DNA of 64,000 nucleotides from Halichoerus grypus (Eukaryota > Chordata > Mammalia > Carnivora > Phocidae): NCBI RefSeq assembly GCF_964656455.1, contig NC_135724.1:14460919-14524918 (forward strand), read 5' to 3'. A program made the translations under genes and the position numbers. This document shows, piece after piece, positions 55,700-64,000 of the stretch (its first letter is position 1; every line of letters begins with the position of its first letter). A model generated the notes under the pieces. The model saw nothing but the letters and a program-made list of their open reading frames with translations. It did not search any database and was not told the origin of the DNA.

Positions 55700-55880
55700 A
55701 AGTATAATAGCTACTATGTACTGAATGCCAAGAAACTGCGCTTAGTTTTAAACCTGATCTCGCAGGGTGAGTGTCATTGTCCTTCGTCAAAGTCAAATAG
55801 GCCGTGAGTGGGTGGAGATGAAATATGAAGCCAGGCGGGGCTGTTTCCGGAGCCAGAGCACTCGGCCATTGCCTGAGGTC
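55700..55880 (-). repeat. MIR SINE, minus strand
   Basis: 'gctactatgtactgaatgcc', 'gagtgtcattgtccttcgtc', 'cggagccagagcactcggcc' follow antisense MIR. Confidence 0.65.
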
Positions 55881-56424
55881 CTCTGCAGTGGCCACTCTCA
55901 GGTGTGATTTAGGAGCCCCATGAGCTTTGGCAAGGGGATGGATATTTTAAACCACCTGAAGAGGAAACAGGGACTTCCTCTTTGGCACCCCGCTTGAATT
56001 TAATTTAGACTTGTAGGTCTAACATCCTGTGGGTTGCTACACATCCTCTTTGATTTTCTTTTCCTTTTCATTTTTCCTCTGTTACATTAATAAACAAACT
56101 CTTTTCTCCAACTTCATCTTTATCATTCCCTTTCCAAGCCAAAAAGGACAACTGAGTCATCATGGCAGTTCCATAAGAAAAAAAAAAAAGTCTATTCTAG
56201 ACTTGGTTCTGCCATATGATGATTGTTTTCTAATTTGTAATTATGGATATTATCTTAGATAAACCATTACCGCTTCTTCATGTCAAAACACAGTGGCTGG
56301 TACAAAATAGATGCATAATCTGTGCTAGTTGGTGTTGAATCCTAAGGAAGGAGGAGTTACACATTCATCCACTTGACAAGCATGTGTTGAGGGCCTTCTC
56401 TGCCCCTGGTGCCCCACCCCCACA
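55881..56424. other. single-copy DNA
   Basis: Poly(A)12 at 56178-56190; nothing else recognised. Confidence 0.4.
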
Positions 56425-56610
56425 CTAACTGTGACACTTGGCAAATTATCTCCCTAAGCCTCCGACTTCTCATGCAACAGTTAGGGCTAATCAGAGGACC
56501 TATTTCATGGGATTGAGGGGGACTGAATGAGGGTGCATGTAAGGCCCTTAGCGCAGTATCTGGCACTTTGGAAGTGATCAGTAAGTGTCTCTGGTATTAT
56601 TATGGAAAGG
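56425..56610 (+). repeat. MIR SINE
   Basis: 'gtgacacttggcaaattatc', 'gacctatttcatgggattga', 'gcgcagtatctggcactttg', 'ctctggtattattatgg'. Confidence 0.82.
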
Positions 56611-58439
56611 AAGATCAAGGGGAGCCGGACTCCACTGCCAGTCTAAGTGTATCAATAAGCACACACATGCGCACACACACATCCATGCGTGGGGGATAGT
56701 GATTTCTAATGTTGGGGAGAAGAAGGGTGAATATTCGATCTAAAAGTATTTTTATAAAACTAAACAGTACATCTTCTAGATGACACAAACTGTGGAAAGT
56801 TAAGCTCAGCAATGCTGTTGATGTTGGACATCGTGGATCTTCAGAGTGAAAGCAGGAGGGGAGAGCACATCGTCTAAGACAATTTCTGCAGCCTAAAATT
56901 TCAGTTTGTCCAAAGGGATGACTGAGTAAAGGATAAGCCAACTTGAGCCAAAGGTTCTCCATGTCCCTTGTTGTTTTCCACAGTAAGTGAATCTATGAAG
57001 AAAGGACAGATTTCAGTTTTGCTATAAGTTTAAATGGTGCTACAACCCGGCATTAACTGGATGTTCAGAGCGAAGACAGACGTGACCCAGTGATGTGTGG
57101 ACAGGGAAGTAGGCCGCACGGAGCCGGGCATGGGACTTGGCCACCATGGTCATGCTGCTGCCTGGCAGCCAGCCAGCAACTGGTGTGGGGCTGAGGTTTG
57201 GTGTGGAGTCCAAGGCAGAACATCTGAAGGATACAAGTGCAGGCCAGAGTCCTGTGGCTCTCAGCATGGGGTGAGTGGGTAGGCCTGACCCCGGAGGTCA
57301 GGATGTTCCAATAAGCAAGCAGAACATGGCCGCAGAGAGTGGTAGAGATAGTGCTCAAAGTCCAGCAAGATCGGCAGCTGACCTCAGAGGAGAGTTTCAG
57401 CAGGGAGCAGGGTCCTAATCTCTGGGTGAGGGCTCAGAGAAGGGGACTGGCCAGAGCAAGGCAGATCTTGTTCATAGACCTTGAACTCCAATCCCTCCCA
57501 AAGCCAGGTCTATGTAGCAGGGTTCAGGACCCAGAACCTACCGTGGACAGCTAGAAGCACCCAGACAACCTCTATTAAAGAGCTTCCTAGATGCGGGAGG
57601 GATGGGCCTGTTCGTAAGGGCCTGATGTCACTTGCTATGAGGAACGGAGAGGAGCCGAGGCCAAAAAACATAGAATTCCTTCCAGAAGCCGTACAAACAA
57701 CTGCTACTCTCGTTTCATCTTCCTGTTTTCTGGTTATATTTAATTATTACTAGTACATCACATTGCTTTACTTAGTGAACAACAAACAAACAAACAAATC
57801 CAATATATGCTATTAAAACTGCACCCTGCATCTAACCATAGGATCTAAAATGTCTGGGGTAGCCCCAAGCTGCAGCCAATTTTATTGCTTTCAATATGTG
57901 GAAGTCATAAAACCGACTTAATTTTTTAAAATAATTTTTATATGTCTTTTGCTATAAGTTGACAAATTGAAGACAATCCTCTGCACTTCACATTTTCCAC
58001 TTTTGGTTTGGAAAGCCAGCCCTGTGTTGAGGAGTCTTCAAACAGAGCACAGTTGTTGGGTTGGAAAGTGGTCATGTGGGTGACATTCTTTCCAGTAGAA
58101 AAATGCGTTCCAAATTTGAAACAGCCCCACGGGACGTTCCTTCTGGGCAAGATCTGTTTGGAATATACTGCAGTGCTTACCCAGAACCTTCTGGTAAAAC
58201 GGTGCTTATAAAGGTCAAATGTGGTGGAGAGCGGGAGAGGCCCTCCAGCCCAATGCCTCCCCCAAAATCTGAAGCCACTGAGCCCCGGGTACTTTATCCT
58301 TGAAATCAAAACAGGACAACCACTACTAGCCTTAGGCATGTAGCCCTTTATGCCTGTCCACTGTTAGTCCCTCCTCTCCTTTGAACCGTGGCTCCTTAAT
58401 ATCTTCAGGTGTTTGCCATCAGGTGCGAGTGTTACCCCT
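56611..58439. other. single-copy non-coding DNA, 1.8 kb
   Basis: Only a short (CAAA)n at 57780-57798 and a TG/CA patch at 56655-56690. Open frames (133 codons minus at 57938-58339; 115 minus at 56615-56962) overlap frames on the other strand and show no domain. Confidence 0.45.
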
Positions 58440-59515
58440 GAAAGGTGACCCACGTCCATTGGTCATCCTCTCTTCCTTCTGTTCCCACAACCTCCTCTCT
58501 GGGATATAGATTCCCTGTCACAGCCACCCCTCTGGGTGTCCAAGTCAGATATCATGGAGTCATCCTGCTGCAAGGAAGACTTTGTGCTTCCATGGAAACC
58601 TGTGCATTGTCTAGAGGACCCAGCTCTGAGTATTCCAATGGCATGGGGCCTGCTGTACTGCTCTGTAAGTTGTACGTAACCGGCAGATTGCAGAATAATC
58701 CTTAGCTGTAGCTGTGCAATTCTGTTCTGTCTTGTAGAGGTCGGCTGAATCCTCTTCTCTGGAAGAAGCTGGTTTCGCCTCCATTTGGACGTTCATTTCA
58801 ATATTCCTCATCTATAAATGTGTCTATTTTTCAATTTCTCCCTGGAACCACTTGTAACATCTGCCTGGCTCCTTCTTTATGAGTAAAATAAAATCTTTAA
58901 CATGTGTTCATTTTATATCCTTATGAGTCATGATTTTACCTTTTTTTTTTTTTTCCAAATTGTCTTTTAACATCGTCTTTTTCTCACTTGCAGCTTCTTG
59001 TTCTTCATTTTATGCACTCGGCGCTCTCTTTTTAAATGCCTCTAATTTGTCTCTTTCCCTGCAACCCACTGCTGGCCTCCCGGGTTGGCTCACTGACATT
59101 TTTCATGCGGATAATTGCAACAGCCTCCTAACTGATACCCTGTCTCATGCCTGGCGCCCCCTCCATCCCCTGCCATTCTAGTCCACACACTGTTGCTCCC
59201 GAAACTGAGGTCCCAGCCTGTTCATTTCCACTTAAAACTCCTTCAAGATTTTACACCACCTTAGACTCCCCCAGCCAAGCGGGGGGCGGGGGGTGGTCTA
59301 AAAGCTGGGCCTTTAAGATACATGGTGAGCTGGGCCCTGACCACATCTCTGTCCCCCACACTGTGTCTTCCTCAGCAGATAGGTGACCACAATTTCTTTT
59401 AATACCTCACTGACTTCTGGGCCTTCTCTTGTGCTCCTTCTTCATGCCTCTCCTCCCCATCCACTGTAGCTGGGCTAGCTCCTAGGTACCCATCATGTCC
59501 CAGTTCAGATGTATA
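58440..59515 (+). repeat. L2 LINE relic, plus strand
   Basis: 'gtccaagtcagatatcatgg' with 'agtcatcctgctgc' near 58530, and 'ataattgcaacagcctccta' with 'actgataccctgtctcatgc' near 59112 match L2 ORF2; 'aaaactccttcaagatttta' and the 59400-59515 part match its 3' region. The middle is poorly conserved. Confidence 0.68.
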
Positions 59516-59644
59516 GGGGAGGGAAAAAACCTTTTTCACTCTACCTTCCCAGGTGCAATGTCTAGGGCCTGCAAATCAAATGGAAAAAAAGGCAGAAGGG
59601 AAAGGGGTTTGGGGCTTCTGAGCAGGGGAGGCAACAATGTGTGT

Positions 59645-59820
59645 GTCTGGGGGCTGTGTAGCTGAGTGATGTCAGACTAATTACTTAAGCACACCGACAA
59701 CTATAGAATGGGGCTCCTACTTTACTGGTATTGGGGGAAAGATGAAAAGAGTTAACATACACAGAGCTTAGAATAATGGCACGTAGTAAGACCTGGACAA
59801 ACATTAGCTTTTGATAATAT
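59645..59820 (+). repeat. MIR SINE
   Basis: 'gtcagactaattacttaagc', 'actatagaatggggctccta', 'agcttagaataatggcacgt'. Confidence 0.75.
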
Positions 59821-60477
59821 GCCACCAAACTGAAGAGGGAGGCAAGTCCCTGGGATGTCAGTCACCTATCTGAAGGCCGCCGAGCGGGGCGTGCTTGTGA
59901 GCTAGAGCCTGCAAATCCAGTTGGGAGCTTTCTTTCAAGGAGTTTATTTTATTAATGTTTGTCGTTCTCCCTTAGGAAAGGTTTGTGTACTCGTGGTCAT
60001 CTTCAAAGAGGGCTTTATGACTAGGGCAGGAGCAGTTACAAGGCAAGGCCAAGTCATTCAGCCTTTGTGGGTCTTGTTCTATGTGTGAATGTCTCATCTT
60101 GGGTGTTTCTTCCTGATGGCTTTCGGGAAATTCCTCACGCTTTCACGTCACATGCTTTACCTCTCTTGATATCTGCCCCCTCCAGTGCCCCCTCTTTGGC
60201 CCCCGCCAACCTCACCCTTCCATCTTTCAGTTCTGGGCTCTTCCTTGTGAACAGAGGTGAGAGTCTGCAGCCTGAGAGAGGCTGGTGGCCACTGTGGCAG
60301 CTGTAGGGAGGAGAAGCCGGACCAGACCTGGGGGGAAGTTTCTGCCCCCTTATACTTTTGCTTTCCGCAAACTATTTTGCAGCTTGCTTCTGAGGGTAGG
60401 CTCAAGCTGAACTTGCATCATGAGAAAACCACATGAACCTCTGCAGCTGCATGGAGTGGGGGAGTGTGAAGCCCCAT
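59821..60477. other. single-copy non-coding DNA
   Basis: Nothing recognised. Confidence 0.4.
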
Positions 60478-60575
60478 CGTCTTCAACAAAGCATTTATCC
60501 AACATCCTCGTGATGTCAGCCCCTGAGCTGGATCTGGGGAATACAGAGATGAATGTCCCAGATCGTTACTTAGAA
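60478..60575 (-). repeat. L2 3'-end fragment
   Basis: 'caaagcatttatccaacatc', 'ccctgagctggatctgggga', 'atacagagatgaatgtccca' fit antisense L2. Confidence 0.6.
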
Positions 60576-60876
60576 GTGCTTACTCCATTATCTGTGGGGT
60601 TATGTGAGGCCTACAACAGGTTATTTTCTGGAAAGTTTGATATCATAAAATAAGATTTAAAAACTGACAATTCCACCACTCAATATGTTGGTATGTATCA
60701 TTCCATTTTACTAAACTCCCATGTGATTACTATCACCCATTTGTCCATTTGCCTATCTTCATGGTTTTGTTTTTTTTTTTTACATAAATGGAATCATTAC
60801 CTATGTATCTCTAATTCTGCAATTTGATTCTTCCATGTAACAATATATCACAGGCATCTTTCAGATCAGTATTTAT

Positions 60877-61289
60877 TTTTTAAAAGATTTTATTTAGGGG
60901 CGCCTGGGTGGCTCAGTTGTTAAGTGTCTGCCTTCGGCTCAGGTCATGATCGCAGGGTCCTGGGATGGAGCCCTGCATCGGGCTCCCTGCTCAGCGGGAA
61001 GCCTGCTTCTCCCTCTCCCACTCCCCCTGCTTGTGTTCCCTCTCTCGCTGTGTCTCTCTCGTCAAATAAATAAAATCTTAAAAAAAAAAAAAGATTTTAT
61101 TTATTTATTTTAAAAAGAGAGAGAGAAGGAGAGAGAGAGAGAGCACAAGCAGGGGGAGGGGCCGAGGGAGAGGGACAAGCAGAGTCCCCACTGAGCATGG
61201 AGCCCAGTGTGGGGCTCAATCCCAGGACCCTGAGTTTGTGACCTGAGCCGAAGTCAGACTCTTAACCTACTGAGCCACCCAGGCGACCC
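60877..61289 (-). mobile_element. Can-SINE, minus strand, split by another SINE
   Basis: Tail part 60877-60896 and body 61089-61289 ('gagccacccaggcgaccc' head end). TSD tcagatcagtatttat at 60861-60876 and tcaggtcattatttat at 61290-61305 (14/16). Confidence 0.94.
60897..61088 (+). mobile_element. Can-SINE inside a Can-SINE, 15-bp TSD
   Basis: Near-consensus plus-strand copy ('ggggcgcctgggtggctcag' to poly(A)). TSD aaaagattttattta at 60882-60896 and 61089-61103 is the tail of the host SINE, so it inserted into that A/T-rich end. Confidence 0.97.
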
Positions 61290-61880
61290 TCAGGTCATTA
61301 TTTATAGTGACACTCCATTCTTCTTGAGGGGTACATGGTATTTGTTGAATGAATGTACCATAATTTATTTGATTATTCCCCTTGTATATGTATTGCTGTA
61401 TACATGTGTAAGCATTATCGTAGAATACGTATCTCAATATGGACTTCTAAATTCCTAGGTACCTATATGTTAAAGTTTAAGAGGCACTACAAAAATGCCT
61501 TCAAAAAATACCAATTTATATGTCTATTACCAGTATATAAAAGTTCCAGTTTCCCCCACACACTGAAACTTTTTTCTCTCAATATAAGGAGGAAAGTGTT
61601 ATATTTTAGATTTTTATTTCTTTAGTAACGTGCATATCTTTTCACAAATCCTTTTGCCATTTGTATTTCCTTCATAAATTCCCTGTTCCTATCTCACACC
61701 TTCCCCTCCCCCCCCACTTTTTTTTTGGTCTTTTTTTCAGGTTTGTAGAAGCTCTTTGAATAGTATGGCCACTGACCTGATATCTTATACATGATACATA
61801 CACTATCTCCTCCTGGTCTATCTCTTGTCTTTTAATTTGCTTTTGTTTGCCTCATTTTTGTTGTTGCCAAGCAGAATATT

Positions 61881-62811
61881 TAAAAAAAAATTGTTATTAT
61901 ACCATTCACATCTGCACATTTTCTTTTATGGTTTCTAAATTTTATGTCTTGGGGTGGAGTCCCCACCCCAAGACTATAAAACCTAATACAGAACCTTAAA
62001 TTCCATATAAATAGGGGTGAATCAGTTTGGTTCATCAGTAATATTTTATTAAAAAATACAGCCACCAAGTGCCTTGAAGTATAAGCAATACTCATTTGTT
62101 AAACTGATGAATGGCATCCTTTAAAGGGAGGGTTCTTTACCAAAACACTTACACTAAATCGAGTTCTCCAAACTTGCAAGAGCTCTGTAAGTATTCCCAG
62201 TTATGTCAATGTCATTGGATCTTTTTCAAGAGAGAGCATGCAAAAAAAAAAAAAAAAAGAAGGAAAAGAAAAGAAAAAATTAAAATCTTAATGTGCAAAA
62301 GGTGTATAGATGGAGTCTTCTTGCTTTTTTCAGTGTGGAGTAAATTTTGAACTGATTGTGTGTAGGACCCTGTATCTGGTCATCTCTCCACGCCGTGTCC
62401 GGTGCAGCATAAGGTGCTGTCTAGGGAGTATTCTCAAACACTGGAAATCCAGCTGCCGTGTGTTTGGGGACTCGTGGAGAAGTTCAAGAGGCCTCCTGGG
62501 GAAGGTACCATGAGAAAGCAAGGAGATGGCACAGTTTAGGGAAGTAAAAATTAATGATGGATGAAACTGGCCCATCTTAGAACCACATCCTGGGCAAAAT
62601 CTAACTCAGCAGCACCTGCTTCTGCAGCCCTGGTCCTACCCACACTGGCCAGAGCCACCTTCTTTCAAACAGCCTCAGCCTTTCTGCTCAACATCACTCA
62701 GCTTTGGCAACAAAAGCATCCTTTTAAAAGCAAACAGCTTTTGGATATTTCATGGCCTTCCTCCTTGGGTATTCTGAAGGGTTCAAAGAAACCAAGTCAG
62801 AAGACGGAGTA
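61881..62811. other. single-copy DNA with a hairpin and poly(A)
   Basis: A perfect 12-bp inverted repeat at 61946-61974 and poly(A)16 at 62241-62256. No gene recognised. Confidence 0.45.
61946..61974. other. 12-bp perfect inverted repeat (hairpin)
   Basis: Arms gtcttggggtgg and ccaccccaagac, loop of five bases (agtcc). Not followed by a T run and not a recognised RNA. Confidence 0.9.
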
Positions 62812-62827
62812 CAGAAGACCTAACATG

Positions 62828-62991
62828 GGGATGCCTGGGTGGTGTAGTCAGTTAAGCCTCCGACTCTTGGTTTCAGCTCAGGTTGTGATCTTGGGGTACT
62901 GGGATTGAGCCCCGCGTGGGGCTCTGTGTTCAGCATGGAGTCTGCTTGGGATTCTCTCTCCCCCTATGCATGTGCTCTCTTTCTCTCTCTC

Positions 62992-63021
<30 letters not shown>
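62828..63021 (+). mobile_element. Can-SINE, plus strand, 16-bp TSD
   Basis: 'atgcctgggtggtgtagtca', 'tactgggattgagccccgcg', CT-rich tail, poly(A)>20. TSD agaagacctaacatgg at 62812-62827 and agaagacctaacttgg at 63022-63037. Confidence 0.95.
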
Positions 63022-63028
<7 letters not shown>

Positions 63029-63037
63029 CTAACTTGG

Positions 63038-63587
63038 CTTGCTGCATGAATTGTCCCCTGGGGCTCAATACTGCTAGACACCTGTGTTCAGGCATGAGGC
63101 AAACTGCTGGCTTCATTGGAGGTGGCACTGGCTGGCCTGAAGCCCCTGTGAGCCCAGTTCCCAAATGGCGTAGGGATGCAGCTGACACTCACTCACTGAT
63201 CTTAGTTATAGGTGGGCATGAGAGGTTTGGAAATAAAGGGTTCGAGGCAATTAGGGAATCACAGGGAATTCTCACTGTCTTCAGGCTGATTTTCCTCCAA
63301 TCCAGGACTGCCTTCCCACTTTTGTTTGGAGGCATCACAAAGCCTCCTCTGTCTCAAAATACCCCTGCTCCCTCATTCCCTCTTGCCTCTCATTGTCTAG
63401 ATTGTTCTTCCCTTCTTGAAATGTTGTTCTCAAAGCAGCCCAGGGGAGCAGTGGGGATGATGGAGAGAAGGAGAAGAGCAAACACTGAAGGGGAATCTGG
63501 AGCCCATCAGGAGAGTCTGCACATTCATAGGAAAAGCAGGATCCCCACTGGAAAATGGGAAAATACTATGCACAGGCAATTCACAGA
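63038..63587. other. single-copy non-coding DNA
   Basis: Forms the first two-thirds of the window's longest open frame (63034-63933, 299 codons, plus), which is rejected as a gene. Confidence 0.45.
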
Positions 63588-64000
63588 GCATATTTCGTTT
63601 CCTAGAGCTACTATAACAAAACGCCACAAACTGGTGGCTTCGAATAATAGCAATGTATTTTCTCACAGTCCAGGAGGCCAAAAGTCTGAAGGGAAAGTAT
63701 CAGCAAAGCCGTACTCTGTCTGGCCCCTGCAGAGGAAGGATACTTCCTTGCCTTTTCCAGCTTGTGGTCACCCCAGACTTGGATGGCTTGTGGTAGCACA
63801 GCTCCGATCTTCATACGGCATTGTCCCTGGGTCTTTTCCCACAGTCTACCTTGTGTGCATATCCATGTCTGTGTGTAACGTTCCCCTTTCCACAAGGACA
63901 CCCGTCATACTGGAGGAGAGCCCACTCCCATGACCTCATCTTAACTTGATTATATCTGCAATGATCCTATCTCCAAATAAAGTCATAATCTGAGGTACTG
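63588..64000 (-). mobile_element. MaLR LTR, minus strand, cut by window end
   Basis: 'tagagctactataacaaaac', 'ccacaaactggtggcttcga', 'ctcacagtccaggaggccaa', 'acttccttgccttttccagc', 'tctccaaataaagtcataat'. Continues beyond 64000. Confidence 0.88.

Larger units (their letters stand above)
60670..61880 (-). mobile_element. old L1 (L1M) relic, minus strand, split by SINEs
   Basis: Pieces 60670-60876 ('taaatggaatcattacctat') and 61290-61880 ('atgtaccataatttatttga', 'gcatatcttttcacaaatcc', 'tttgtagaagctctttgaat'). Not coding. Confidence 0.75.

Noticed and set aside
60897..61088. SINE heads considered as tRNA genes
   Set aside because: They derive from tRNA-Lys and keep pol III box-like text, but do not fold as an intact tRNA and continue into SINE bodies with poly(A) tails and TSDs.
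63034..63933. Longest open frame in the window, 299 codons, plus strand
   Set aside because: It begins in the flank of a SINE insertion, and its last third reads through an antisense MaLR LTR. No domain, Kozak context or splice structure was seen; a chance open frame.
1..64000. Search for an undescribed multi-gene system
   Set aside because: No gene cluster of any kind is present; the recognisable content is transposon relics, simple repeats and single-copy non-coding DNA.

Overview
This is ordinary-looking non-coding nuclear DNA from a carnivoran mammal. I find no convincing protein-coding gene or exon, structured RNA gene, CRISPR array or bacterial-type operon. The organism call rests on at least 26 tRNA-Lys-derived Can-SINE (SINEC) copies. 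Their 5' head (cacctgggtggctcag), the ctctgtcaaataaataaa tail and the body wording read as caniform rather than feline. Several copies share a 'gagagagggaacacaagcagggggagtggg' body class that I associate with bears and pinnipeds; that finer placement is from memory and weak. Mammal-wide MIR, L2, L1 and MaLR relics agree with a eutherian. The window is most simply a gene desert or the inside of a very large intron.

Layout. 1-9.4 kb: mostly single-copy sequence with two conserved-element-like blocks (about 1.9-2.5 kb), one young SINE, an L1 3' end, a MIR, and a long L2 relic split by a later L1 3' end. 10-14.7 kb: SINEs, a MaLR LTR, a MIR, a 30-copy 12-bp minisatellite (13189-13547), and L1 relics carrying SINEs. 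14.7-29.5 kb: mainly single-copy DNA with an old L1, four LTR relics, MIRs, a (CTTC)n tract and quiet AT-rich blocks that look like conserved non-coding elements. 29.5-39 kb: the repeat-dense core, where one plus-strand L1 is broken by two SINEs and an LTR, and a long minus-strand L1-like tract is broken by four SINEs and an ERV LTR. 39-53 kb: single-copy blocks alternating with SINEs, (CA)n, two LTRs, and a MIR interrupted by both an LTR and a SINE. 53-64 kb: L2 relics, a second copy of the same ERV LTR family in the opposite orientation, MIRs, a SINE-in-SINE pair inside an old L1, and a MaLR LTR cut by the window end.

Functionally there is no gene set to describe; what can be read is an insertion history. 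Nesting and target-site duplications (TSDs) give a relative order: MIR and L2 oldest, then L1M-type and MaLR/ERV LTRs, then Can-SINEs. The more unusual observations are a 38-bp block shared 37/38 between two otherwise unrelated sites 17 kb apart, two direct-repeat pairs enclosing only poly(T), the all-frames-open minisatellite, and an inverted pair of related LTRs. I did not find evidence of a new biological system. Repeat subfamily names and edges were read by eye from remembered consensus sequences, so edges without a TSD may be off by tens of bases.
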